Shown piece after piece: positions 25,999-35,377 of a DNA stretch of 64,000 nt (position 1 is the first letter of the stretch; each line of letters begins with the position of its first letter). The translations under genes and the position numbers were made by a program. The stretch is taken from contig OZ223208.1 in NCBI GenBank assembly GCA_965140405.1, positions 1,922,001 to 1,986,000 on the forward strand, in the 5' to 3' direction. The notes beneath the pieces were generated by a model. That model worked only from the letters and a program-made list of their open reading frames with translations, searched no databases and had not been told where the DNA came from. Source of the DNA: G963556115 sp963666605 (GTDB lineage Bacteria > Planctomycetota > SZUA-567).

Positions 25999-28584
25999 GT
26001 GGCGAAAGTAAATAGATTACTTATTGTGGAAAGTCCGGCAAAAGCAAAGACTATAAAAAAATTCTTAGGTACTGGCTATACTGTAAAAGCCTCAATGGGG
26101 CATATCCGAGATATCCCAAGTAAGGGTCGTGGCAAAAAACGCTTTGGAATAGACTTGGATAATAACTATACTCCAAACTATGAACCGATTAAGAGTCGTG
26201 AGAAGACTCTCAAAGATCTTGAGGCTGCTGCAAAGAAGGCTGATGAAGTCTACCTTGCACCCGATCCGGATAGAGAAGGAGAGGCTATAGCGTGGCACCT
26301 GAAAGAACAGCTTCACCTTCCTGATGATAAAGCCTTCCGTGTTACATTTAACGCAATTACCAAGAGTGCAGTGCAAGAGGCTATATCTCACCCTGATAAA
26401 ATTAATATGAACCTTGTCAATGCTCAGCAAGGCAGGCGGGTGCTTGATAGGCTTGTAGGCTTCTCATTGTCACCATTTCTTTGGAAAAAGATTACTAAGG
26501 GGTTATCTGGTGGGCGTGTGCAGTCGGTTGCTGTACGCCTGGTTGTGGAACGTGAGAAGGAGATTGGAGCGTTCACACCTGAGGAGTTCTGGAAGATAGC
26601 TGTAAAGCTTGCCAAAAGTGGTGCTGAAGAAGTCTTTGAAGCAAACCTTGTAAAGTGGGACGGTGAGAAGTTTGCACTTGGATTTCCTTGTGCATCTACT
26701 GAAGAGAGTGCAACCAAGATTGCCGCTGCCCTCCAAAATGCATCTTATAAGATCACCTCAATGGATAAACGTGTAGTAAAAGGTAGACCTAGTCCGCCAT
26801 TTATCACCTCTACACTTCAGCAGGCATCCAGTACCTTCCTCCATTTTGGTGCTCAGAGAACTATGCGCATCGCACAGCAGCTATATGAAGGAATACAGGT
26901 AGAGGGTGAGCTTACTGGTCTTATAACCTATATGAGAACGGATAGTACTCGTATTGCTCCAGAAGGAATTGCTGAAGTTCGTGATTATATTTCTAGTAAT
27001 TTTGCCCCTGAATATCTACCTGAGAAGGCAAATTCGTTTGCTTCGAAGAAGAATGCTCAGGATGCCCATGAAGCGGTAAGGCCGACGAATACGTTGCTAA
27101 CACCTGATCGCATCAAGAATGCGCTAACTCCTGAACAGTTTAGGCTGTATGAACTCATCTGGAAGCGTTTTGTCGCTTCTCAAATGTCACCGGCTAGTTA
27201 CCAGACGACTACTGCTACTATTGAGGCAGATAAGGGTATACTTGAAGCAAAGGGGCGTGTTGTGCTCTTTGATGGGCATACAGTGCTCCAGCTTGCAAAG
27301 AAGAAGAAGGAAGAGGAGCAAGACGAAGATAGTGATGATTCTGATGAGTCTGCTAAAAAGAAATCCAAGGAGAAAGATCAGATTCTACCAGCAATTGCTG
27401 AAGGCGATGATCTACTTAAGAAAGAACTTAGCTCTACTCAACACTTTACAACTCCACCACCACGTTATTCTGAAGCTTCACTTGTGCGTGCGCTGGAAAA
27501 AGAAGGTATAGGTAGACCATCAACTTATGCTCCTATTGTCCAGACTATTCAGGATAGAGGATATGTAAGACTTGAGAAGAGAAGTTTTCATGCTACCGAA
27601 CTTGGTATCGCAGTAACTGATCTGTTGCTTGCTAGCTTTGAAGATATTATGGATCTTGCTTTTACTGCTAAAATGGAGAGTGATCTTGATAAGGTAGAGG
27701 AAGGTGAGGCTATCTGGTATGAGATTGTAGATGCTTTCTTCAAACCATTTACTGAGAAATTAGAATATGCAACAAAAGAGGTCGAGTCCTTAAAAGGACG
27801 TCCTGCTCCTAATGATGAGAAGTGTCCGCTATGTAAGTCTGATATGGTTGTGCGTTACTCGGCTAGAGGTGCATTCCTTGGTTGTACAAAGTATCCAGAC
27901 TGCAAAGGTCTTACATCTATGCCTGGTGAAGAAGAAGAGGCTGACAGTGATATGGAGCCGGTAAGCTGCCCTAAGTGCGGCAATCCTATGATCAAAAAGA
28001 GTTCTCGCTATGGTGAATTCCTTGCATGTTCAAGTTATCCAGCCTGCAACCAGACCTTGCCGATTGGCAAAGATGGCAAACCTGTAGAGTTACCTGATAT
28101 AAAGATGGACTGTCATAAATGTGGAAAAGAGATGGTTGTAAAAATGGGTAAGAATGGCCCATTCCTTGCCTGCTCTGGCTACCCTGAATGCAAGACAACA
28201 AAACACCTCGATAAAGATGGTAAGATTATTGACCTACCTGACCTCAGCGATGTAAAGTGTGATAAATGTGAAGCTCCTATGATAGCTCGTATGTCTAGGC
28301 GTGGTCCATTTATGGCTTGTTCTGCATTTCCTAAGTGCCGAAATGCTAAACCTATTCCTGGTAGTGAACAGGAGAAGAAGCAGAAAGAAAAAGAAGCAAA
28401 GGCCGCAGAGCGTGCTTTGAAGAAGGCTGAGAAAGAAAAACTTAAGGCTGAGAAAGAGTCTGCGAAAGCTGCCAAAAAAGTAGCGAAAAAGAAGACTACC
28501 AAGAAAAAAGCTACCAAAAAGAAGACTGCAAAGAAGAAGGTGATAAAGAAAGTCATCAAAAAGACTGCCAGCAGTGAGGAGTAG
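25999..28584 (+). CDS. topA: DNA topoisomerase I (type IA)
   Basis: TopA relaxes negative supercoils. The 861-residue protein has the Toprim domain with Glu11 and DPDREGE (89-95), and the active-site Tyr311 in ITYMRTDSTRI. Four zinc ribbons lie in the C-terminal third, each of the form CxxC...GxFLxCxxYPxC (roughly residues 615-785). The tail of about 80 residues is extremely Lys/Ala-rich (KKKTTKKKATKKK-like), a DNA-binding extension also known in some other phyla. An acidic/Lys insertion near 435-460 is also present. The start is GTG at 25999, seven bases after GGGAG. Confidence 0.96.
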   Translation: MAKVNRLLIVESPAKAKTIKKFLGTGYTVKASMGHIRDIPSKGRGKKRFGIDLDNNYTPNYEPIKSREKTLKDLEAAAKKADEVYLAPDPDREGEAIAWHLKEQLHLPDDKAFRVTFNAITKSAVQEAISHPDKINMNLVNAQQGRRVLDRLVGFSLSPFLWKKITKGLSGGRVQSVAVRLVVEREKEIGAFTPEEFWKIAVKLAKSGAEEVFEANLVKWDGEKFALGFPCASTEESATKIAAALQNASYKITSMDKRVVKGRPSPPFITSTLQQASSTFLHFGAQRTMRIAQQLYEGIQVEGELTGLITYMRTDSTRIAPEGIAEVRDYISSNFAPEYLPEKANSFASKKNAQDAHEAVRPTNTLLTPDRIKNALTPEQFRLYELIWKRFVASQMSPASYQTTTATIEADKGILEAKGRVVLFDGHTVLQLAKKKKEEEQDEDSDDSDESAKKKSKEKDQILPAIAEGDDLLKKELSSTQHFTTPPPRYSEASLVRALEKEGIGRPSTYAPIVQTIQDRGYVRLEKRSFHATELGIAVTDLLLASFEDIMDLAFTAKMESDLDKVEEGEAIWYEIVDAFFKPFTEKLEYATKEVESLKGRPAPNDEKCPLCKSDMVVRYSARGAFLGCTKYPDCKGLTSMPGEEEEADSDMEPVSCPKCGNPMIKKSSRYGEFLACSSYPACNQTLPIGKDGKPVELPDIKMDCHKCGKEMVVKMGKNGPFLACSGYPECKTTKHLDKDGKIIDLPDLSDVKCDKCEAPMIARMSRRGPFMACSAFPKCRNAKPIPGSEQEKKQKEKEAKAAERALKKAEKEKLKAEKESAKAAKKVAKKKTTKKKATKKKTAKKKVIKKVIKKTASSEE

Positions 28585-28635
28585 CATGGCATATATGTCT
28601 GTTGTTATGTTTTTTGTGTCTTATGAAATTGTAAA

Positions 28636-29259
28636 GTGAATAATATGAGCAATTTAACTGATCTTTGGAGTACTATTTCTCAGGGAGGGAATGTTATATA
28701 TGTCCTTCTCGGTGTCTCTGTTATTGGTGTGGCTTTCTTCTTTTATTGTCTTTTGATGCTACGCAAGAGAACTCTCTTTCCTAAAGAGTTAATAGATTTG
28801 GCACAAGGGCTTACTCATGAGTCAGATTTTGCTAGTGCTGAAAGGCTGCTCCGTAAAGTTGGTGGCCCGCTTGCAGAGGTGCTTATTACCGTTGTTATGA
28901 GCCGTAAGCTAAATAGGCAAGAAGCTGATACACTTGTTGAAGGAGCTGGTAGACGTGCTGCGCATGCAATTGGAAAGGGCGTACTCGCTCTTGAGGTGAT
29001 TGCAGCGATTTCGCCTCTACTCGGTCTTTTGGGTACTGTGACAGGTATGTATACTGTATTTGATACTATTGCTCAAGTAGGTGCTGGTGAGGTTCACAAG
29101 TTGTCTGGCGGTATCTCTGAAGCACTAGTTACAACAATTGCTGGGCTTATAGTTGGTATTCCTGCGTATGTTGCATATAGTTACTTTGCAAGAAGAATAG
29201 ATGAAGCTGTACTTGAGATGGAACGTCTGGCTATTGGGCTTATGCTACGCATCAGGTAG
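28636..29259 (+). CDS. MotA/TolQ/ExbB-family proton channel protein
   Basis: This 207-residue inner-membrane protein forms, with an ExbD/TolR partner, a proton-driven motor. A first transmembrane helix lies near residues 18-40. The conserved family core is at 110-190: 'LEVIAAISPLLGLLGTVTGM' followed by GGISEALVTTIAGLIVGIPAYVAYSYF. The GTG at 28636 or the ATG three codons later could be the start; neither has a strong ribosome site. It is two bases upstream of the ExbD/TolR gene. No tolB, pal or tonB is nearby, so its energised partner is unknown. Confidence 0.9.
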   Translation: MNNMSNLTDLWSTISQGGNVIYVLLGVSVIGVAFFFYCLLMLRKRTLFPKELIDLAQGLTHESDFASAERLLRKVGGPLAEVLITVVMSRKLNRQEADTLVEGAGRRAAHAIGKGVLALEVIAAISPLLGLLGTVTGMYTVFDTIAQVGAGEVHKLSGGISEALVTTIAGLIVGIPAYVAYSYFARRIDEAVLEMERLAIGLMLRIR

Positions 29260-29261
29260 CA

Positions 29262-29681
29262 ATGGTGAGCGTTGAGAAAGTATCTATGAGATTCAATGTT
29301 AGAACAAGGAAATCTGCAGTAATCAATGTCACATCTCTTATAGATGTGATGTTTCTACTTGTGATTTTTGTGCTCGTTTCTGCTAAATTTGAGACTGACG
29401 GAGGTATTGCTGTTGAGTTGCCGCAAGGAAAAAGTACAGATGTAGCCAAAGTCGAGGTACAGGTCTTGTCCATAAAGAAGGATGGAGAGCTATTCTTTCA
29501 GAAGGATAAAATTACCTATAAAGAGCTTCCTGAACGAATAAAGAATATGAGAAAAGAGTTCAAAGACCCCGTTATTGTTATAAATGCTGATAAAGCGACC
29601 CCTTATAAGTTTGTTGCTGAAGCTACAGATATTATCAAACAGTCAGGTCAGAGTAAATTCAACCTAAAGCTCAAACCTTAG
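29262..29681 (+). CDS. ExbD/TolR-family biopolymer transport protein
   Basis: The protein has 139 residues. A single transmembrane helix at about 22-42 contains the essential membrane Asp in NVTSLIDVMFLLVIFVLV. The rest is a periplasmic domain (VIVINADKATPYKFVAEATDIIKQSG). It partners the ExbB/TolQ protein encoded two bases upstream to harvest proton-motive force. The assignment to ExbD versus TolR is not decided by sequence alone. Confidence 0.92.
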   Translation: MVSVEKVSMRFNVRTRKSAVINVTSLIDVMFLLVIFVLVSAKFETDGGIAVELPQGKSTDVAKVEVQVLSIKKDGELFFQKDKITYKELPERIKNMRKEFKDPVIVINADKATPYKFVAEATDIIKQSGQSKFNLKLKP

Positions 29682-29708
29682 ATCTTATTATTTATTAATG
29701 TATTTTGT

Positions 29709-29746
29709 AGCCTATCTCTTAATGGGGTAGGTTATTTGTTTTTTAG
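29709..29746 (+). terminator. Weak terminator after the exbB/exbD-type pair
   Basis: An eight-pair stem with two G-U pairs (left arm 29709-29716, right arm about 29725-29732) is followed by a T-rich stretch (TATTTGTTTTTT). Confidence 0.4.
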
Positions 29747-29752
29747 TTTTAC

Positions 29753-29780
29753 TTGCAATCCTCAACTCTCACCGTATAAT
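29753..29780 (+). promoter_or_regulatory. Predicted promoter for the tatA-pcrA-umuC transcript
   Basis: TTGCAA at 29753-29758 and TATAAT at 29775-29780 have a 16-base spacer. The start would fall near 29787, about 37 bases before tatA. Confidence 0.6.
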
Positions 29781-29823
29781 TTAAGGTTATTATTGGATAT
29801 CATTTTTGCACTGGAGCTATAAT

Positions 29824-30045
29824 ATGTTTAGTTGGCTTGGGCCTTGGGAAATTGCTATAATCTTAATAGTTGCTGTAGTATTGTTCGGTAAACGTCTGCC
29901 TGAACTCGGAAGAAGTATAGGTAAAGGACTCGTTGCATTCAAAAGTGGTGTGAATGAAATGAAAGATGAGATTGCAAAAGCGGCTGATGAAGATGTTACT
30001 AAAAAAGATGAAGATGTAAAAGAAACTAGTAAGGATGATAAGTAA
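29824..30045 (+). CDS. tatA: Sec-independent protein translocase subunit TatA/TatE
   Basis: TatA oligomers form the conduit for folded proteins across the inner membrane. The 73-residue product starts at the ATG 29824, seven bases after GGAG; a TTG 18 bases earlier would add six residues. A transmembrane helix at about 6-21 is followed by the FGKRLPELGRSIGKG hinge and amphipathic helix, then a charged Lys/Asp/Glu tail. No tatB or tatC is in the window. pcrA begins 3 bases downstream, an unusual partner that probably only shares transcription. Confidence 0.93.
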   Translation: MFSWLGPWEIAIILIVAVVLFGKRLPELGRSIGKGLVAFKSGVNEMKDEIAKAADEDVTKKDEDVKETSKDDK

Positions 30046-30048
30046 GTC

Positions 30049-32310
30049 ATGGTAACTGATGGTATCTTACAAGGGCTTACATCCGAACAGAGAGAGGCTG
30101 TAACTCATAAAGATGGACCTATGCTTGTCGTAGCTGGGGCTGGATCTGGTAAAACAAGGGTTGTTACCAGACGTATTGCTTGGCTTATTGAACAAGGTGT
30201 GCGGTCTAATGAAATTCTCGCAATGACCTTTACCAATAAAGCGGCCGGCGAAATGAAGGAGAGAGTGCAGGCTCTTACTGGCGAGACTCCAAGGTGGGTT
30301 GGGACATTTCACTCGCTGTGCGCGAAATTTTTACGCTTTGATATTGAAGCTTTGAGAGATGGTAGGGATGGACGTTTTACTATATTTGATACAACCGACC
30401 AACAGGGTGTAATCAAAGAGCTCATGAAGAGCCACTCAGTTGATGACAAGAGGTTTAAACCTAGATCTATTGGTTCTGAGATATCTAGGGCGAAGTGCGA
30501 TATGATCTCACCTACTGACTTTGGTGATGGGTCGTGGTATTCTGACGTTGTTCAACGGGTGTATGCGGGGTATGAGAGACGACTTCGTGATATGAATGCA
30601 CTGGATTTTGACGATCTTCTGCTACTTACAGCAAAGTTACTTCAGACTGTTCCTGAGCTTCGTGAGCAATATCGTAGACGTTTTCGCTACCTCCTTATTG
30701 ATGAATATCAAGATACTAATAAAGTTCAGTATAAACTGATGAAATCGCTCTGTAATGAGATGAATAATGTCCACGTTACAGGAGACCCTGACCAGAGTAT
30801 CTTTTCTTGGAGAGGTGCTGATTATAGTAATATTATGGACTTCCAGAAGGATTTTCCTCAAGCACGAATTGTACGTCTCGAAAGGAATTATCGCTCTAGT
30901 GATAAAATCCTAAGCGTGGCTAATCATCTCATAAAGTACAATACTGATAGAATTGATAAAAGCCTATACACTGAAGAGACTACAGGTGAGCCGGTAGCTA
31001 TTATCGCTCTTGAGAGTGATAGAGAAGAGGCCAATTGGGTTGCAGAGCAGGCAGCGAGACTCAAGAGTGAAGGTAGTAGCTTTTCAAATATGGCTATTTT
31101 CTACCGTACCAATGCGCAGTCTCGTATGTATGAAGAAGCATTTATGTCTGCAGGGATGCCGTATCAGATTGTTGGTGGTGTGCGGTTTTATGAAAGAAAA
31201 GAGATCAAGGATTTTCTTTCTCACTTGAAGCTTCTAGTAAATACTCGTGATGAAATTGCTTTGCGCAGAGTCCTTTCTGCTAGACCTACAGGTGTTGGTC
31301 CTAAGACCTTGGAGAAGGTCGTCGTGCAGGCAGAGCTTATGGGTATAAGCGCGTTCGAACTATTAGCTTCACCAAATTTTATTGAGGCGTACGAAGGCAG
31401 AACTACTGCAAAGCTACGTGACTTCTCATATTGGTGCAATAGACTTAAGGGTGTGCCACTTGCTCCTGTTGGTGACTCGGTACGTGAGTTACTACGTGTT
31501 TCTGGACTGATGGAGCATATCTCAGCATCTACTGATAAAGATCCAGCTTGGGAAGAGAGACTGGAGAATCTTGAAGCATTTGTTGGTAGGGCTGCTGAAT
31601 TTGAAGCAGATCATCCTGATAGTTCGTTACCAGAATTCTTAGAAGATGTTGCTTTGGTTGCTGATGTGGATAGTTATGATCCCAATGCGGATAATATTAC
31701 CCTTATGACACTTCACAGTGCAAAGGGACTGGAGTTTCCTACCGTATTTTTGGGAGGTTTGGAGAACGGACTTCTTCCACACTCGAATTCTCAGGATTCT
31801 ATCAAAAATGAAGAAGAAGAGAGACGCTTATTTTATGTAGGTATTACACGTGCAGAGAAGAAGCTCTTTATTACCCACGCATCAAAACGGCTGATATGGG
31901 GTAAGTTGGAATATTCAAGACCTAGTCCTTTTCTTGGTGAGCTACCAACTGAGGAGATGCAGCTTGTCGATCTTGCAGGTGGTAGTGGTGCGTATGCTAC
32001 GAAGCAGGAAGATACTTTTGGTGATTTTGATGATGGATTTGACGATGGCTTTGGTGATGAGTTTGCTGATCCGTTCGGGGATGATTTCGATGGCATTGAT
32101 ATTGGTTTTGAAGAGATTAGTAAGCCGCCTTCAAGATTAAGAAAGAAGAAGAAAGAGGAGTATGCTTTCAAGTCTGGTGAACGTGTGACCCACAAGACGC
32201 TTGGTTCTGGTAGGGTTTTGTCCTGTAGTCGCACTCACATAGTTGTGATGTTTGACAAGGAGGGTACTAGAATGATGACCTTGGATAGTGTCAAGCTTAC
32301 TAAGGGATAG
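30049..32310 (+). CDS. pcrA: ATP-dependent DNA helicase PcrA/UvrD
   Basis: This 753-residue SF1A 3'-5' helicase acts in nucleotide-excision and mismatch repair and in clearing RecA or RNA polymerase. Walker A GAGSGKT is at 30-36. Further motifs are TFTNKAAGEM, GTFHSLC, LIDEYQDTN, GDPDQSIFSWRGAD, NYRS, TLHSAKGLEFP and RRLFYVGITRA. A Gly/Asp/Phe-rich acidic linker (about 645-685) precedes a Tudor-like C-terminal domain (GERVTHKTLGSGRVL) that binds RNA polymerase in PcrA/UvrD. It is the centre of a tatA-pcrA-umuC transcript. Confidence 0.95.
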   Translation: MVTDGILQGLTSEQREAVTHKDGPMLVVAGAGSGKTRVVTRRIAWLIEQGVRSNEILAMTFTNKAAGEMKERVQALTGETPRWVGTFHSLCAKFLRFDIEALRDGRDGRFTIFDTTDQQGVIKELMKSHSVDDKRFKPRSIGSEISRAKCDMISPTDFGDGSWYSDVVQRVYAGYERRLRDMNALDFDDLLLLTAKLLQTVPELREQYRRRFRYLLIDEYQDTNKVQYKLMKSLCNEMNNVHVTGDPDQSIFSWRGADYSNIMDFQKDFPQARIVRLERNYRSSDKILSVANHLIKYNTDRIDKSLYTEETTGEPVAIIALESDREEANWVAEQAARLKSEGSSFSNMAIFYRTNAQSRMYEEAFMSAGMPYQIVGGVRFYERKEIKDFLSHLKLLVNTRDEIALRRVLSARPTGVGPKTLEKVVVQAELMGISAFELLASPNFIEAYEGRTTAKLRDFSYWCNRLKGVPLAPVGDSVRELLRVSGLMEHISASTDKDPAWEERLENLEAFVGRAAEFEADHPDSSLPEFLEDVALVADVDSYDPNADNITLMTLHSAKGLEFPTVFLGGLENGLLPHSNSQDSIKNEEEERRLFYVGITRAEKKLFITHASKRLIWGKLEYSRPSPFLGELPTEEMQLVDLAGGSGAYATKQEDTFGDFDDGFDDGFGDEFADPFGDDFDGIDIGFEEISKPPSRLRKKKKEEYAFKSGERVTHKTLGSGRVLSCSRTHIVVMFDKEGTRMMTLDSVKLTKG

Positions 32311-32324
32311 TTTGGAGCTATATC

Positions 32325-33581
32325 ATGTTTGCTCTTGTTGATTGCAATAACTTTTATGCTTCATGTGAGAAGTTATTTCGTCCCGATCTAAAAGATACTC
32401 CTGTTGTTGTTCTTTCAAATAATGACGGGTGTATTGTTGCTCGTTCTAAAGAGGTAAAAGAGTTTGATATGCCTATGGCTGCTCCTTTCTTCAAACATAA
32501 GAAGTTTTTAGAAAGTAAAGGGACGGCATTCTTCTCTTCAAACTATGCGCTTTATGGTGATATAAGTAATCGGGTTGTCGAGGTGCTTGGGCAGTTTAGT
32601 CCAGTTGTTGAACAGTACTCCATAGATGAAGCTTTTATCGATCTTTCTGGAGTTGAAATAAGTGAACTGAGTGAGTGGTCTGAAAAACTTGTTAGAACGG
32701 TTTTTGCTTGGGTTGGAATAAATGTCTCTGTAGGTATTGCTGAAACTAAGACCTTGGCAAAGATTGCCAATCATCGAGCTAAAATGAATAAGATGCCAGC
32801 AACAATTCTTATTAACAATAGCGATATATCAAAAGAATTAAGTAATATTAGTTTAACTGATATTTGGGGAATTTCTGGGAATCTCGAGCGGAAGCTGAAT
32901 CGCTATAATATATGGTCACCGTTAGATCTAAAGGATGCGGATCCTTTCATGCTTCGAAAAAAGATTGGCATTGTGGTTGAAAGGACATCTCGTGAGCTCT
33001 CTGGTGAGGTCTGCCTAGAATTGGAGCAGGTAGAGAAGCGTAAGAATATTCGGGTCTCGCGTTCATTTGGTACAGTGACCAGTGATTATGCTGAGCTTGA
33101 ACAAGCTACAGCTACATTTGCTGCCCGTGCCTGTGAAAAACTAAGAAAACAGAAATCTCTCGCGAACGGACTGTATCTATTTCTTAGAACCAATAAACAT
33201 GCCGATTTAGAGTACTATTCTGCTTCGTCTGCTACAGGGTTTATAGTGCCAACAAATTCTTCTTTTGATATCGTTTCTGAAGCTCAAAAACTTCTTGCGA
33301 AGGTCTATAGACCTAGCTTTTTATTCCAGAAGGTTGGGGTGATGCTACTAGATCTCGTAGGAGAGGGGGCTCATCAGCAGCAGGATATATTTGGGATTAC
33401 TAAAGATATTACGAATAAGACCAAACTTATGAAGACGATTGACAAGATTAATCGTGAGATGGGACGTGGAAGCCTTAAACTCGCTTCTCAAGGGCTCGAG
33501 CAGAGAGGTTGGAAGCTACGAGCTGAGTACTTATCTCCTAGGTATACTACGTCATGGGATGATATTCCTAAGATAAAGTAA
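32325..33581 (+). CDS. umuC: Y-family DNA polymerase, UmuC-like (Pol V catalytic subunit)
   Basis: The protein has 418 residues, the usual UmuC length. The N-terminus FALVDCNNFYASCEK carries the first catalytic Asp, and YSIDEAFIDLSG carries the second acidic pair. SVGIAETKTLAKIANHRAK and the C-terminal little-finger domain with a UmuC-type 'VGVMLLDLV' end follow. UmuC synthesises past DNA lesions with UmuD' and RecA. No umuD lies next to it, which is unusual. It follows pcrA by 14 bases with a GGAG site, so it appears to be transcribed with a repair helicase instead of with umuD. Confidence 0.93.
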   Translation: MFALVDCNNFYASCEKLFRPDLKDTPVVVLSNNDGCIVARSKEVKEFDMPMAAPFFKHKKFLESKGTAFFSSNYALYGDISNRVVEVLGQFSPVVEQYSIDEAFIDLSGVEISELSEWSEKLVRTVFAWVGINVSVGIAETKTLAKIANHRAKMNKMPATILINNSDISKELSNISLTDIWGISGNLERKLNRYNIWSPLDLKDADPFMLRKKIGIVVERTSRELSGEVCLELEQVEKRKNIRVSRSFGTVTSDYAELEQATATFAARACEKLRKQKSLANGLYLFLRTNKHADLEYYSASSATGFIVPTNSSFDIVSEAQKLLAKVYRPSFLFQKVGVMLLDLVGEGAHQQQDIFGITKDITNKTKLMKTIDKINREMGRGSLKLASQGLEQRGWKLRAEYLSPRYTTSWDDIPKIK

Positions 33582-33605
33582 ATTTATGTAAATAGAAAGA
33601 ATTGT

Positions 33606-34193
33606 ATGGCTGATTGGGCAGATTTATATAAGAATGAGCTTACCAGTAAGTATGGTAAGACTGTAAATGCTTCTGAGTTTACTGAACGCTTTTCTTGGGT
33701 GTTGGATTTTCATGACAAAGCAAGTATTGTGCTCAATCCTGAGTACCTCTCAAGCATGCCTGCACCTGACATTTATAAAGAACTAAAAGCTTTAACTATT
33801 CCTCAGTGTCCTATACGTATGACTAATTTAGGAAGAGCAAACTCAGCAGATAAAGTAGTCGATTCGTTAATCAAGCTTTTGACCACTCAGGGAGGATTTG
33901 AAGAGAAGTACAGTGCAGCTAAATTTCCTCAAGCAGGAATGGTAACTATTACAGAGATACTCTGCGTTGCGAGACCTCATAGATTTATCTGTCGTAATAC
34001 TGCGTTTAGTAAGGCTCTCACAAGGGTTGTACCGTTTTATACTAAGAAGGCACTTGATGAGCTTCATTACCAAGAATTCCTCGATATTTGCAGTGAATTG
34101 GTGAAAGTACTACTAGATTATCTGGAGCCAGATATAAAATGGGCAAAAAACGTTAAATATCTCTTACTCTACTCAACTTTAACCGAAAAATAG
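33606..34193 (+). CDS. Hypothetical protein downstream of umuC
   Basis: I do not recognise this 195-residue protein. It begins 24 bases after umuC, preceded by AGAAAGAATTGT, a weak ribosome site. The composition is soluble and mainly helical, without a signal peptide or transmembrane segment. Conserved-looking parts are 'FHDKASIVLNPEYL', 'TNLGRANSADKVVDSLIKLL' and VARPHRFICRN. It reads like an intracellular alpha-helical domain. Its location at the end of the tatA-pcrA-umuC unit makes a DNA-damage role possible, but nothing in the sequence shows it. Confidence 0.7.
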   Translation: MADWADLYKNELTSKYGKTVNASEFTERFSWVLDFHDKASIVLNPEYLSSMPAPDIYKELKALTIPQCPIRMTNLGRANSADKVVDSLIKLLTTQGGFEEKYSAAKFPQAGMVTITEILCVARPHRFICRNTAFSKALTRVVPFYTKKALDELHYQEFLDICSELVKVLLDYLEPDIKWAKNVKYLLLYSTLTEK

Positions 34194-34271
34194 GCTTTAC
34201 TTTTGGTCTTTGGATAGATATGATTATAATATTAAACTTATTGTTTTATGTCCTATCAGGAGATAGATGAC

Positions 34272-34895
34272 TTGAAATACTTTATTATTATATTTACCGT
34301 ATTCGCTCTTATTACTGGATGTAGTATAATGGAGAGTGATAAGGGTGGGAGTGAGCCTGTGGCTGCAAAGAAAAAACAAAAAGCTGTTAAAGAGCAAAAA
34401 ATGCAAAAGGTCGAATTTTTGACCAGTATGGGTAACTTTACTGTTGAACTATATGCAGATAAAGCACCAATAACTGTGGCTAATTTCTTGGAGTATGTTG
34501 ATGATGGATTTTATTCTGACACCATATTTCATAGAGTTATTTCTGGATTTATGGTTCAGTGTGGTGGCTTTGACACTGAGATGGAAGAAAAAGAGAATAA
34601 GAGACCTCCTATCAAGAATGAAGCCGATAACGGTCTTCTAAATAGCCGTGGAACCTTATCAATGGCTCGTACCTCTGATATTAATAGTGCGACCTCTCAG
34701 TTCTTTATAAATGTCAAAGATAATGCTTTCCTAGATCATGGTCAACGTGACTTTGGATATGCTGTATTTGCCAAGGTTGTGGACGGAATGGATGTTGTTG
34801 ATAAAATTGCTGCTGTAAAGACTGGCTCTGCAGGTTTTCATGATGATGTTCCACTAGAACCTGTTATCATTAATGAAGTGAAGAGAGTAAAGTAG
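34272..34895 (+). CDS. Cyclophilin-type peptidyl-prolyl cis-trans isomerase lipoprotein
   Basis: Cyclophilins isomerise Xaa-Pro bonds during folding. The TTG at 34272 is chosen because AGGAG lies nine bases upstream and the resulting MKYFIIIFTVFALITGC is a clean lipoprotein signal (lipidated Cys17); an ATG at 34248 has no ribosome site. A Lys-rich spacer is followed by the cyclophilin fold: FTVELYADKAPITVANFLEYV, FHRVISGFMVQCGGF, LSMARTSDINSATSQFFINV and FGYAVFAKVVDGMDVVDKI. The active-site region HRVISGFMVQ (Arg and Gln) is intact. It likely acts in the periplasm at the envelope. Confidence 0.9.
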   Translation: MKYFIIIFTVFALITGCSIMESDKGGSEPVAAKKKQKAVKEQKMQKVEFLTSMGNFTVELYADKAPITVANFLEYVDDGFYSDTIFHRVISGFMVQCGGFDTEMEEKENKRPPIKNEADNGLLNSRGTLSMARTSDINSATSQFFINVKDNAFLDHGQRDFGYAVFAKVVDGMDVVDKIAAVKTGSAGFHDDVPLEPVIINEVKRVK

Positions 34896-34921
34896 TTTTA
34901 AATCTTCCTCTAGCTATATAC

Positions 34922-34962
34922 AAAAAATCCTACTATGTTATTATGCATAGTAGGATTTTTTT
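34922..34962. terminator. Bidirectional terminator between convergent genes
   Basis: A perfect 16-bp inverted repeat (34922-34937 with 34946-34961) has an A6 run on the left and a T7 run on the right. It can end both the cyclophilin gene (+) and the small minus-strand gene. Confidence 0.88.
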
Positions 34963-34987
34963 AGTATAAAAAAGCTTTTTTGTGGTA

Positions 34988-35278
34988 TTAAGGGCCGATT
35001 ATTCCGTAATTAGGATATAGTGCAGGAGTAAGAATTTTTATTGTCGAAGCTGCATCTGGGCCTAGAATAATAATGATATTGGATATGGTCACAGGAAGAC
35101 CTTCCTGTTGGCATCCATATACTGCGAGTATAAGCTTGGCTTCTTTTATTTTGTGCTCATCAGAAGCTTTAGGCTTATAGTTACCTTCTTTTATCGAAGT
35201 AAGGAATTTACTAGCATCTATCACCTGTTTCGGTATCTTTTTCTTCTTTTTAATTGTTATAGTTTCATCTTTGAGCAT
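34988..35278 (-). CDS. Small hypothetical protein (96 residues)
   Basis: I do not recognise this protein. It has a basic N-terminus (ITIKKKKKIPKQ), no signal peptide and no transmembrane helix; the C-terminal half is mildly hydrophobic (VTISNIIIILGPDAASTIKIL). A TAGGAGA site precedes the ATG, and a good promoter lies just upstream, so it is probably expressed. It stands alone between a terminator and the manA gene, which runs in the same direction. Confidence 0.65.
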   Translation of the reverse strand: MLKDETITIKKKKKIPKQVIDASKFLTSIKEGNYKPKASDEHKIKEAKLILAVYGCQQEGLPVTISNIIIILGPDAASTIKILTPALYPNYGIIGP

Positions 35279-35299
35279 ATCATTCTCCTAATATGATAT

Positions 35300-35328
35300 A
35301 ATATAGTGCATTATTCACAATTTCTCAA
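35300..35328 (-). promoter_or_regulatory. Predicted promoter for the 96-residue hypothetical gene
   Basis: On the minus strand TTGAGA (35328-35323) and TATATT (35305-35300) have a 17-base spacer. The expected start lies near 35293, about 15 bases before the ATG. Confidence 0.6.
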
Positions 35329-35377
35329 GAAGTAAAATCAATTTTTATCGTTTTTTTTTGATAATATTTACTTAACA

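Noticed and set aside
28179..28592. Two long hydrophobic ORFs antisense to the end of topA
   Set aside because: The Lys-rich topA tail has AAG/AAA codons that produce Phe/Leu-rich antisense frames. The product is an artefact of composition.
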